From positions 1,118,040 to 1,182,039 of the forward strand of contig NZ_GL945017.1 in NCBI RefSeq assembly GCF_000218235.1: DNA of 64,000 nt, read 5' to 3'. The notes beneath the pieces are model-generated. The model did not search any database, was not told where the DNA came from, and was given only the letters and a program-made list of their open reading frames with translations. Position numbers and translations under genes: made by a program. Shown here in pieces: positions 1 to 8,321 of the stretch (position 1 is the stretch's first letter; every line of letters starts with the position of its first letter). Source of the stretch: Hallella multisaccharivorax DSM 17128. GTDB lineage: Bacteria; Bacteroidota; Bacteroidia; Bacteroidales; Bacteroidaceae.

Positions 1-1293
1 GTCGTGTGGACACTCTACATGCTCAACCCCGGCTATTTCGTTTCGCTGATGCATCCCCAGTTTTTAGATATCCTGAAGCTGGAGCATCCCGAACTCGGGA
101 GCCACGTGGACCCGGTTCTTATCTTTGTCACCGATATCATTCAAGGCCATCTCGGCGACACGGGCACAACGCTGTTCTTCCTCATGGGTGCGATGACCAT
201 CGTTGAAGTCGTTGATCAGAACGGTGGTTTCGATTGGGTGCGCCGTGTGATGCACACTAAGAGCAAGCGGACTTTGCTGTGGCGCATCGCCTTTATGACG
301 TTCTTTCTCTCGGCTATCCTTGACAACATGACCACCTCTATCGTGATGATCATGATTCTCCGCAAACTCGTGCCGCAGCATAAGGACCGCATTATCTATG
401 CCGCACTGGTCATTATTGCAGCCAACAGCGGTGGGGCCTTCTCACCTATCGGCGATGTGACGACTATCATGCTGTGGAATAAGGGGCTTATCACCGCTGC
501 AGGTGTCATTGGTGAGATATTTGTTCCATCCCTCATCTCCATGATCATTCCTGCCCTCATCTTGCAGATGGCGCTGAAAGGCAATCTCGATGACGGTACG
601 GAGCCGGCAGTGGTTACCCAGGCTCCAGCCCAGGAACTTGGTGATTTCCAGCGCAAGGTAGTGTTCTGGATTGGTGTTGGCGGTCTGATGTTTGTGCCTG
701 TGTTCAAGAGCATTACTCATCTTCCACCTTTTGTAGGCATTTTGCTTGTACTGAGTGTGCTGTGGATTGTCACCGAGGTATTCTATGCAAAGCTGCAGAG
801 TGAGAAAGATACAAGAAAGAAACGTGTGGTCAACCTTATCCGCAACATTGATATGAGCACCATTCTCTTCTTCCTTGGAATTCTGATGGCTGTGAGTTGT
901 CTTGAGGAGATCGGCGCACTTTCGGCGGTGGGCAAGGGCTTGAACGTGACATTCAATGGCAATCATTTCATGGTCACAGGTATCATAGGGGTGCTTTCCT
1001 CTATTATCGACAATGTGCCGTTGGTGGCAGGCTGCATGGGAATGTATCCCATACAGGCCGTGGGTGACTTTGCCGCTGACGGAATCTTCTGGCAACTGCT
1101 GGCCTACTGCGCCGGAGTGGGCGGCTCCTTGCTGATCATCGGTTCAGCTGCCGGCGTAGTCGTCATGGGATTGGAGAAAATTACATTTGGCTGGTATATG
1201 AAGCATGTGAGTTGGATTGCATTTGTGGGCTATTTGGCAGGTATTCTCAGCTATTATGTCATTAGGGAGTTTATTTTCACTATACCGCTGTGA
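1..1293 (+). CDS. nhaD: NhaD-type Na+/H+ antiporter, 5' end outside window
   Basis: Integral membrane sodium:proton antiporter of the NhaD family (ion transporter superfamily), which exports Na+ in exchange for protons across the inner membrane. The frame is open from the first base, so the true start lies upstream; 430 codons are visible, close to a full protein of about 470-480 residues. Many hydrophobic segments are seen, with family-typical stretches such as DNMTTSIVMIM (about residues 107-117), SGGAFSPIGDVTTIMLW (about 142-158) and, in the second half, SSIIDNVPLVAG. The two Asp/Asn-rich half-helices in the repeats fit the inverted-repeat architecture. It is followed by a strong hairpin and then by genes on the other strand, so it ends its own transcript. 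Confidence 0.9.
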   Translation, partial: VVWTLYMLNPGYFVSLMHPQFLDILKLEHPELGSHVDPVLIFVTDIIQGHLGDTGTTLFFLMGAMTIVEVVDQNGGFDWVRRVMHTKSKRTLLWRIAFMTFFLSAILDNMTTSIVMIMILRKLVPQHKDRIIYAALVIIAANSGGAFSPIGDVTTIMLWNKGLITAAGVIGEIFVPSLISMIIPALILQMALKGNLDDGTEPAVVTQAPAQELGDFQRKVVFWIGVGGLMFVPVFKSITHLPPFVGILLVLSVLWIVTEVFYAKLQSEKDTRKKRVVNLIRNIDMSTILFFLGILMAVSCLEEIGALSAVGKGLNVTFNGNHFMVTGIIGVLSSIIDNVPLVAGCMGMYPIQAVGDFAADGIFWQLLAYCAGVGGSLLIIGSAAGVVVMGLEKITFGWYMKHVSWIAFVGYLAGILSYYVIREFIFTIPL

Positions 1294-1300
1294 CTCTGAG

Positions 1301-1336
1301 AGGATGGGAGACATGCTGTGGCTTATCTCCCATCCT
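1301..1336 (+). terminator. Hairpin terminator after nhaD
   Basis: A perfect 11-base stem (AGGATGGGAGA at 1301-1311, its complement TCTCCCATCCT at 1326-1336) with a 14-base loop starts 7 bases after the nhaD stop. There is no T-run after it, as is common in Bacteroidota terminators. Confidence 0.75.
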
Positions 1337-1472
1337 TAGGGATTAAGAGGATAGACATTCAAAAGGTTGACAGATATCTTCGGCTCTTCCGTTAAATGCA
1401 TCCAGGATTTTGTTGCCTTATAGTAATTTGTAAAGCAATCTTCATCTAATATCTTAGGGATCTTATTGATCT

Positions 1473-2852
1473 CTACTCTTCCACTATCTGTCCGAAGCTC
1501 TTCCAATAGGTTGCTGACATGTACTTTTCCTTGCAGCCTTTAGGTACATACAATATGCTTCCACTGCGGTCAATGTCACCGTCCTGATTTAATGATGGTG
1601 GTGTGTCCAACCTTATGTGCAGTTCCTTTACACGAAGACCTTTTAGGGCATCCACATCCATATATTTTATCGATTTGGGAATGAACAGGCTTTTCAAAAC
1701 GCCACCTGTATTAAATGGCTCCTCATATATCGCCTTTAGTTTTGAGTCTGTAGGAATCACGATTTCGTCTATCTTAGGCGAGCTGGCGAATGCCCTTGAC
1801 CTTATGCGCTCCAAACTTGCTGGCAGAACAACAGTCTTGAGATTCTTGCAATCGGCAAAAGCCTCCTCGTTAATTGTCTTAATGCCTTTGGGAAGCAAGA
1901 TCCTCGACAGATGGGAGTTGAAGAACAGCCTTTCGTCAATATTGAACTCGTAAGAATAGCCCGTGAAATCGCACGCCGACATATCCAGCGTATCAAGAGA
2001 CAGCCGGCCTATTTTAGCGGCATATTCAACGTCTGTGGGTCCCGCGTATCCTATCATCGTAAGGCTTCTCATTCTCGAAAGATTCTCTTCATCCCGTCCT
2101 AACAAGAGATTAAGCCGGTCTGAAAACATCCCAAATTTAATAGTCTCTGATGCATTCAGCGTGCGAGGTTCCTGTATCACCTCGAGGATTGAGGCTTTAT
2201 TATGAAGACTGTCGCCAGAAACACCATAGAACGCATTTCTCCCCAGACCGGTGTTCAATTGGGCTTGGAGGGGAAATTTAAACGCCTGGCCTTCATTACA
2301 CTTCACTTTCTTATATATCTCACTCAACCAACTTGTGTCCACCGGCCTTGTATTCTTGCCAGAACCTGTGATATATATAGTCTTGTCGATTTTAAATGAA
2401 GAATTAGCCTTAACCTGGATGATAAAGCTACCACCCGTATTTTTGACGTAAACAGTATTGTCCGTGAAATATGCCAGTTTATATGGCTTCTGATTCACTT
2501 TCACGACATAGTTGCCTCGCGATGAAGATATGTTCACTGTAGCTTCCCGGACAAAGAGAGACGTGTCGGAAGACGCACATTTAATACGGATACCCGGGGC
2601 TCCCGTAACAGAATCCGTACATTCTGTAGCTGAACACCATTTGCCAGTACCGGATGAATAGTTGACGTCAACGCTATACCCGTTGGCCTTAAGAAAGACA
2701 ACAGTGGTATCCACACCGTTTGGTCCGATATTGAGACCATTGGCAAGGATCTCCTCCGTCACTGGATTTATCGTCTCGTCTTCACTTTCCTTGCACGAGG
2801 AAAAGGTAAGAACAGCAACTGTAAGGAATAAGATTACATTTCTTGTATTCAT
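1473..2852 (-). CDS. Lipoprotein with BACON-like domain and leucine-rich repeats
   Basis: Predicted surface lipoprotein of 459 residues. A signal peptide ends in lipobox FSSC (Cys20), followed by acidic KESEDE, which suits surface export in Bacteroidota. Residues about 45-125 look like a BACON domain (Ig-like, often carbohydrate or mucin binding), with the typical alternating strands and closing VVKVNQKP. Residues about 285-445 hold BspA-type LRR_5 repeats (pattern LP..I..I...AF..C..L, e.g. IKTINEEAFADCKNLKTVVL), ending in YVPKGCKEKY, a usual LRR_5 ending. Its start overlaps the stop of the MACPF gene by 4 bases, so it is the last gene of a coupled three-lipoprotein operon. Likely an adhesin or accessory protein for the two predicted pore formers upstream; that role is inferred from context only. 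Confidence 0.75.
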   Translation of the reverse strand: MNTRNVILFLTVAVLTFSSCKESEDETINPVTEEILANGLNIGPNGVDTTVVFLKANGYSVDVNYSSGTGKWCSATECTDSVTGAPGIRIKCASSDTSLFVREATVNISSSRGNYVVKVNQKPYKLAYFTDNTVYVKNTGGSFIIQVKANSSFKIDKTIYITGSGKNTRPVDTSWLSEIYKKVKCNEGQAFKFPLQAQLNTGLGRNAFYGVSGDSLHNKASILEVIQEPRTLNASETIKFGMFSDRLNLLLGRDEENLSRMRSLTMIGYAGPTDVEYAAKIGRLSLDTLDMSACDFTGYSYEFNIDERLFFNSHLSRILLPKGIKTINEEAFADCKNLKTVVLPASLERIRSRAFASSPKIDEIVIPTDSKLKAIYEEPFNTGGVLKSLFIPKSIKYMDVDALKGLRVKELHIRLDTPPSLNQDGDIDRSGSILYVPKGCKEKYMSATYWKSFGQIVEE

Positions 2853-4555
2853 AAACCAATAATTTTAAAAGTTCTTGTTACTGTTCCAAGACTAATGTTC
2901 TTATACGTACAATTAGCGTCAAACCAGTCTCTGAGTCCATATTCATCCAGAACGTAGTCACCTTCCAGATCATCCTCGTATACAGTAAACGCTATCTTGC
3001 TTTCTTTATTGTATATAAACTTTAAGTTAAGATTGCTGTTTCCGAACCAGTGCATATTGTTAAAGTCCACTGTTATGGTCTCACATAATGGGTCTAATAT
3101 TTGTGGATTATACCGTCCGTAGACATTTGACTTAATTTCTATGTCGAAGACTTTCTTCATTTCTTCGGCAATCTTGGAGGCCTTGGCAAAAAATACATCA
3201 TTGTCGTTATTCTTCAAAAGCTCCTCGTCTGTCAGATTCTTGTCGTTCGGCTCAATTAGTATTATTTTGTCTCCTTGCCGTGTATTCAATATTGCTGCTA
3301 TACCATACAAAGCCTTATTATACTTCGAGGAATATCTAACGTAATATCTTGAAATCTCAATGAAAGTAGAGAAAAACTTATTGAAACTGTCCAAATATCC
3401 CTCGGAAGTAAGCTCTAACCGTTTTTTATAGTTGTCCTCCAATACCACATCACTTATATGGAGAAGTCCTCCGTCCCCAATGGACACGATGGAATGCGTA
3501 TTTTCATTATCCAATGACTGGGCCCAGGAAGACATGTCCATAGACGACTTATGTATGTCAAGAAGCCTGTCCGCTGTCTCGATACCATGCTTGCCTCCAA
3601 ATGTGTTAATGCTTGTGTAACATTCGTCAAGGAACTTTTTCCTTCCAGAAATAACGCCTGAGCTATTTCCAATCTTTAGGCTGTCAAGACTGATGTTGCC
3701 CGAATATTTCTTAATCTTGAAATCTATAGAAGCATTTATTTCCTGATCCATGAGTTTCTCCTTGTCCTTGACGCTTATGGACGATCTTGCCAGTCCGGCA
3801 TACAAAGCCGTGATCTTTCCGCCTGTCAAGTAATCCGCCATGATAAAATCCCCATAGCTGCTCAAAAGTTTACCAGCAGGCGAACCATAAAGATTTTTCA
3901 TGAAAGATTTTGTCAGACAAGCCAATGCGTAAGCATGAAGAGAACTTTCCGATGGATTTAACTTAAACTCGGAATTGTAGTAAGCAATATCTGCCTCTCC
4001 ATATACAGCATGAATGGAGTCGCTAATGTAGGAAGAGAATACTTTCGTGTTTTTATGCCTGCGTCCAATCTTGATGATATGAAGTATATTGAGGCTGAAT
4101 CCCGATGATGACTTCTTTAAGTATTGCGACTTTTGTATAAAGTCATCATAGCTGGTGTATGAGAAGCTGTTTATCGAAGATGTGCCTATATGATTTTTGG
4201 TTATAAACTTCGGGTCATAATCTGAAACCTTGTCTATGTCTATAACAGGGAAACCTACATTATGTGGATCACCTAAAATCGTATTGCCAATTTTATATGA
4301 ATATCCTAACAACTCTCCGGAATTCCCATTTTTATCGTCATTAGCGGTCGCGCGCGTAGACGAAAGAAGTTCATAATCAGACCAGTGCGTTTTAACGTTC
4401 GGGAGATTTGAATTTCTCTCTTGATAAACAGTATCTTGTATTTCTTGTATTGCAGTGCTCTTTATGGCGTTGCCACTTTCCTGTTCAGCAACTTCAGAGC
4501 AAGATACAAGAACTATCACGAAAAAGGAAAATAATGGAAAATCACGCATTCTCAT
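2849..4555 (-). CDS. MACPF (perforin-like) lipoprotein
   Basis: Lipoprotein of 568 residues; lipobox LVSC (Cys19). The segment at 234-246 (YGDFIMADYLTGG) followed by KITALYAG corresponds to the MACPF signature Y-G-T/S-H-x(7)-G-G, with the usual T-H replaced by D-F. The region after it (FGGKHG at 319-324, W344, SIGDGGLLHISDV at 358-370) also resembles Bacteroidota MACPF proteins. MACPF proteins build membrane pores; in Bacteroides the BSAP toxins of this family kill related strains. Residues 66-70 read STRAT, also present in the upstream neighbour, and may be a trypsin-like maturation site. It overlaps both neighbours by 4 bases (ATGA), so translation is coupled. The target and any immunity factor are unknown. 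Family call fairly secure; toxin role inferred. Confidence 0.75.
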   Translation of the reverse strand: MRMRDFPLFSFFVIVLVSCSEVAEQESGNAIKSTAIQEIQDTVYQERNSNLPNVKTHWSDYELLSSTRATANDDKNGNSGELLGYSYKIGNTILGDPHNVGFPVIDIDKVSDYDPKFITKNHIGTSSINSFSYTSYDDFIQKSQYLKKSSSGFSLNILHIIKIGRRHKNTKVFSSYISDSIHAVYGEADIAYYNSEFKLNPSESSLHAYALACLTKSFMKNLYGSPAGKLLSSYGDFIMADYLTGGKITALYAGLARSSISVKDKEKLMDQEINASIDFKIKKYSGNISLDSLKIGNSSGVISGRKKFLDECYTSINTFGGKHGIETADRLLDIHKSSMDMSSWAQSLDNENTHSIVSIGDGGLLHISDVVLEDNYKKRLELTSEGYLDSFNKFFSTFIEISRYYVRYSSKYNKALYGIAAILNTRQGDKIILIEPNDKNLTDEELLKNNDNDVFFAKASKIAEEMKKVFDIEIKSNVYGRYNPQILDPLCETITVDFNNMHWFGNSNLNLKFIYNKESKIAFTVYEDDLEGDYVLDEYGLRDWFDANCTYKNISLGTVTRTFKIIGL

Positions 4556-5910
4556 TTCTTCACTATTTTGAAAGATTTTGCAGCAGCAGAGTCAAAAATC
4601 TCCTCACCGGTTACCACATCAAAAAATCTTGTTAATTTCACAGCGTCTATCAAGTCAGAGTCGGGTATTACAAAGCCTTCCCATGTTCCTGTGAATTTTA
4701 TTTCGCGATCATTGTATTTAGCATATACTGTATATGGAACCTCAACCTTATACGATGTTAATTCCAAATAAATTGAGATCAAATACCTATCCTTTGATTG
4801 AGGAACTTTTCCTTCAACAATATATTTTCTATTAGAATAGACATCTTGATAACCTGAGGTGATGTATCTTATTTTGCGGGTATTTCCGTCCAACAACAGA
4901 GCCTTCCTTGCCAGAACTGTCGGCATTTGGAACCATGTGGTAGTGTTTAAGTCGAATCTTATATTGCTCCGATACTGCTGGAACCAGCTTCTCTCTGTGA
5001 CACGAGTATTGACTGTATCAGAGAAAGAAGCGCCCGGATTACCCTTATAAACCCTATCTAATTTTATTTTATAAGGAGCAGCATCTGTAACCTTGGCATT
5101 CTCAAAATCAAAGTCCACCTTGTTGACTGTAAACACATTTAGAGGTTTCACAAGAAATTTCTGCTGATTTTTTCCTGTATATTCAGCAAAACGAACCTCA
5201 TCGTTGTCGTTCACGTTCAAATAATAATTGAATACCGACCACATATTATTAGGGTCTTTCTGACCAAGCAACATCTCATTCTCTATGCTGAAATATCCAT
5301 CTGTGTTGGTAGGTTTTAAATCCCAGCTGACAAAAAGATTGGAGAATTCATCCTTAGAGGAGGACATCATAATATTGATGTTCGGAGTTTTATTATAGTG
5401 TCCGACAGTAAGCGGCGTTTGGGACGATTCAGAATACAACAGATAGGGGATGCCTGCCGAAGCTGGCAAGATCTTGATATAGAAGCGTTGGGCTTTATCT
5501 GCCTCGTTCTTCTTGTCTGTGAGTTTCACTTCTGCTTTGGTACCTGAACAATACAGATACCTTTTGCTCTTATCCTTACCGGACTCCAGCACTTCTATCC
5601 TTACCGGCAGCTCTCTTATAGCAAACATATTGCTATTAAAATTTGCATCATAGTTTGCTCCCTGCTGACTAATCCTGCGAAGACGCTTGCCAGCTTTTGT
5701 CCGTAAATTCAAGAGATACCTCACAGAGTCGTTTATTTTAAGCGGGCTAATGCTGTCAGCACCGGCCATCGTTGCCCTTGTCGAAGGGGGCATAGAGGTT
5801 TGAGCCTCTGACAGAAGTGGTACTTCATTCTTATTCAGTTCTGCGCCATCAGAACAAGAGAAGAGTACGGTCACCATGATAAAAGCGAAAATGTAATAAA
5901 TGTGCTTCAT
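4552..5910 (-). CDS. Lipoprotein, predicted beta-trefoil plus aerolysin-like pore former
   Basis: Lipoprotein of 452 residues; lipobox LFSC (Cys19), then STRAT at 43-47. I do not recognise a named family. Residues about 63-257 look like a ricin-type beta-trefoil: three rough repeats with Q-x-F/W-like closings (QRFYIK 141-146, SWDLKPTNTDGYFSIEN 195-211, QKFLVKPL 250-257). Residues about 262-418 resemble the aerolysin/ETX-MTX2 fold: YKGNPGASFSDTVNTRV (288-304), rich in Ser/Thr like the amphipathic pore hairpin, then KVPQSKDRYLISIYLEL (368-384) and VEVPYTVYAKYN with a Gly-rich end (FTGTWEG). This is by-eye pattern matching, not a search result. First gene of the lipoprotein trio; its end overlaps the MACPF start. 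It could instead be a plain lectin-like surface lipoprotein. Confidence 0.5.
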   Translation of the reverse strand: MKHIYYIFAFIMVTVLFSCSDGAELNKNEVPLLSEAQTSMPPSTRATMAGADSISPLKINDSVRYLLNLRTKAGKRLRRISQQGANYDANFNSNMFAIRELPVRIEVLESGKDKSKRYLYCSGTKAEVKLTDKKNEADKAQRFYIKILPASAGIPYLLYSESSQTPLTVGHYNKTPNINIMMSSSKDEFSNLFVSWDLKPTNTDGYFSIENEMLLGQKDPNNMWSVFNYYLNVNDNDEVRFAEYTGKNQQKFLVKPLNVFTVNKVDFDFENAKVTDAAPYKIKLDRVYKGNPGASFSDTVNTRVTERSWFQQYRSNIRFDLNTTTWFQMPTVLARKALLLDGNTRKIRYITSGYQDVYSNRKYIVEGKVPQSKDRYLISIYLELTSYKVEVPYTVYAKYNDREIKFTGTWEGFVIPDSDLIDAVKLTRFFDVVTGEEIFDSAAAKSFKIVKK

Positions 5911-6024
5911 TGTTATGTTTTAGTTTATGTTAAATTCAAAAGTGCGAATAATCTTGTTGTAGAGTTATCTTATGCAAGCAACTATGTATCAAGACAAGTG
6001 GTCTTTCGTGACTGTCTCATAGGA

Positions 6025-6387
6025 CTATTTAAAAAACAGCAATATTCCCTCGTAGGTTACATTACTTAGAGCTATGCTCACGGTATATTCACCTTCTGCC
6101 AAGCTTTGTGCATTTAAAGCAATAGCCCCATCTCCATCTATATTGGCAGCTGTAGAGCCAACGATGCTTCCCTTGGTATCATAAATGTACATCCAGACCA
6201 TTCCATAATATCTCTGAATGTGCACATTCACAACACTATCATCGTAGTCTACCTTTACTCTTGTTGCTGATGGCATTCTCATCCCCCCGCGTTGAAACAA
6301 TCCACTTCGTCTCAGAACAACAGGTTTAGGATACACGCTAACACAGCACATTAGTGCTAAAAGAGAAAGTAATAAAATCCTTTTCAT
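6025..6387 (-). CDS. Small secreted DUF3244-type protein
   Basis: Protein of 120 residues with a cleavable signal peptide (MKRILLLSLLALMCCVSVYP). The body is a single small beta-sandwich-like domain with the DUF3244 pattern seen in Bacteroidales: VDYDDSVVNVHIQ, then VWMYIYDTKGSIVGST and a closing LAEGEYTVSIALSNVTYEGILLF. Such proteins are exported and usually sit beside TPR regulators or lipoproteins; no biochemical role is known to me. Here it lies 114 bases upstream of the pore-former trio on the same strand and 167 bases downstream of the TPR/HTH gene, so it may belong to the same regulatory unit. Confidence 0.6.
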   Translation of the reverse strand: MKRILLLSLLALMCCVSVYPKPVVLRRSGLFQRGGMRMPSATRVKVDYDDSVVNVHIQRYYGMVWMYIYDTKGSIVGSTAANIDGDGAIALNAQSLAEGEYTVSIALSNVTYEGILLFFK

Positions 6388-6554
6388 TTACTTTTAATTC
6401 TTGATCGCAAAGTTAGGTCATAATTAGCCTGCTTCCAAATTTTATGTATCTAAAAACGACTTTTCTGTAGATTGCTTATAAATTACTAATATTCAATGTT
6501 TTACATGTCTTTTATCTCTAATCCCATATCTAAAAATGATAATTTACGATGTTT

Positions 6555-8120
6555 TTAATAGTTCTCAATGAACTCTTTTGTTGAATCATCGCCACTCTTT
6601 AATCCTATTTTAGACTTTATGAGGAAGAGTTTTTGCCTTACTGAAGAATCCTTGATATGATAGATCTCAGCTATGCGGTGAACAGGCAACCGTAGTCTGA
6701 TAAGCATAAGAAAATGGATGTCTTTCTGTGTAAGAAAAGGAAATTGCTTTTTTATCCTCGTGACAAACTGTCCGTCAGCATTGTCTAAGAAGGTTTCCAA
6801 TTCTTCCCAATCTTCATTGTTCAGGACAACGGTTATCTTCTTACCGTCTATTATGTCTTCTCTATCCCCTGCTTTTAATTTTTTGACGATATCCACCTTC
6901 TTGAGGAGGAAGCTGCGGATATTTGTTATTTGAAGATTTTTGCTCTTGATCTCCATCAGGTGCATTAATTTTTCTTTCTTTGCCTTGTTTACAACAAGAA
7001 ATATGATAATTATAGCAAGTCCTAACGTAATATATACTACTATGGTTTTCCAATGATTTTCTTTTTGAATGGAGGCCCTCTTTGTTTCCCTATCAACGAG
7101 AAGCTTGTAATACTTGTCTTTTGCGGATAAGTTGTCGGCGTTCTTTTTGTACAGATAAGATTCTACAGAATCGGCAAAATCGCTAACAGATCTGCAATTG
7201 CCTTCCTGCAAGGCTATTAGTCGGCGTAATGAGTATATCACGTCTCCGTAATTAGGATATTCGTCTTGTTTAATTTGAGAAAGCAGATGCTTAGCCTTGT
7301 CTATATTTCCAGCTTTGTACAGGGCATTGCTCAAAGTCAATATAGCAGAGGCATCACGGTCAGCTCTGTAAGTGAAAGATTCTTCTGCCGCTTTCAGGGC
7401 CATTGTATCTTTTCCTGATATGTCATAAAAATTAGACAAATCTTGCAAGGTATTTGCAATCACTGTTGAATCTCTTAATGTCATGGCGTATTTTATCGCC
7501 TTTCTTGTAAGGGAGATGCAAGTATCCATTTTCTCCTTTTTATAAGAATAGCATTCAGCTAAATTTAAGATAGAATAGATTTTATTCCGCAGATTTCCCC
7601 CTTTGATTCTATTATAGGTTGCAAAGGCTAATTTGCTGTATTGAATAGCTTTATCAGGGTCATATTCTCTAAGGATAAGGGATGATTGCGAAAAAGACAT
7701 ACTTGCCGTCAGGTAATCTTTCCTTTTCTTAGCTGCATCTATAGAATGGGAGAAACAATTCAGCGCCTTTTCGGAGCTGTCATTTAGAGCATAGTATTTT
7801 CCCATGTAATATAAGCACTTTGCATATAAGGAATCTTGTGGTTTGTCTTGATACCACTTATAGGCTATTCCAATCAAAGAGTCATTGTTTACATCTATTC
7901 CAGATTTGTCTTGTGAAAGTGTATATACAAGTGAATACATAGCCATACCCCGATCAGAAAGTCTCGTCTGGTTTACTTTATTGAGCACAGATATTGCGCT
8001 GTCGGGCTTACCGTGCTCTGCCAAAGATAAAGCCATAGTGAGTTGGGCGTCGTGTTCTCCATTGCATGACACCATTAACATGAGGACTAATGGTATAAAA
8101 AGTATGGCAACTCTTTTCAT
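6555..8120 (-). CDS. TPR lipoprotein-type membrane regulator with C-terminal HTH
   Basis: Protein of 521 residues. It starts with a lipoprotein-like leader (VSC, Cys19), then helical TPR-like repeats to about residue 330 (e.g. YAKCLYYMGKYYALNDSSEKA, broken here for reading), one membrane segment about 348-372 (IVVYITLGLAIIIIFLVV) and a basic coiled-coil. The C-terminus (about 460-500) holds a LuxR-like helix-turn-helix: FLTQKDIHFLMLIRL, then VHRIAEIYHIKDSSVRQKL. This is the common Bacteroidales one-piece regulator: an outside TPR sensor linked through the membrane to a cytoplasmic DNA-binding end. It is the first gene of the minus-strand block that holds the DUF3244 protein and the three toxin-like lipoproteins, and so is their likely regulator; that is inferred from position. 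Array 1 of the 22-base repeats lies just upstream, in its 5' region. Confidence 0.7.
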   Translation of the reverse strand: MKRVAILFIPLVLMLMVSCNGEHDAQLTMALSLAEHGKPDSAISVLNKVNQTRLSDRGMAMYSLVYTLSQDKSGIDVNNDSLIGIAYKWYQDKPQDSLYAKCLYYMGKYYALNDSSEKALNCFSHSIDAAKKRKDYLTASMSFSQSSLILREYDPDKAIQYSKLAFATYNRIKGGNLRNKIYSILNLAECYSYKKEKMDTCISLTRKAIKYAMTLRDSTVIANTLQDLSNFYDISGKDTMALKAAEESFTYRADRDASAILTLSNALYKAGNIDKAKHLLSQIKQDEYPNYGDVIYSLRRLIALQEGNCRSVSDFADSVESYLYKKNADNLSAKDKYYKLLVDRETKRASIQKENHWKTIVVYITLGLAIIIIFLVVNKAKKEKLMHLMEIKSKNLQITNIRSFLLKKVDIVKKLKAGDREDIIDGKKITVVLNNEDWEELETFLDNADGQFVTRIKKQFPFLTQKDIHFLMLIRLRLPVHRIAEIYHIKDSSVRQKLFLIKSKIGLKSGDDSTKEFIENY

Positions 8121-8136
8121 CTTTTTAAAGTTTCTA

Positions 8137-8300
8137 TAATCGCATTGCCTTTACACCGTAATCGCATTGCCTTTACACCGTAATCGCATTGCCTTTACAC
8201 CGTAATCGCATTGCCTTTACACCGTAATCGCATTGCCTTTACACCGTAATCGCATTGCCTTTACATCGTAATCGCAATGCCGTTGCATTTTACCGTGATC
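8137..8300. repeat. 22-base tandem repeat array 1 (7 units)
   Basis: Seven units with exact 22-base spacing; the GCATTGCC core starts at 8142, 8164, 8186, 8208, 8230 and 8252, and a GCAATGCC variant at 8274. Each unit has the form TAAT-CGCATTGCC-TTTACACCG. The array fills the gap between the stop of the PBP4-type gene (8322) and the start of the TPR regulator (8120). There are no unique spacers, so it is not CRISPR. Same family as arrays near 28.3, 36.6, 55.5 and 62.2 kb. Confidence 0.95.
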
Positions 8301-8321
8301 AGGCGGTCATTTGATAGGTGC

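Noticed and set aside
8137..8300. Possible CRISPR array
   Set aside because: The period is a constant 22 bases with no unique spacers and no cas genes nearby.
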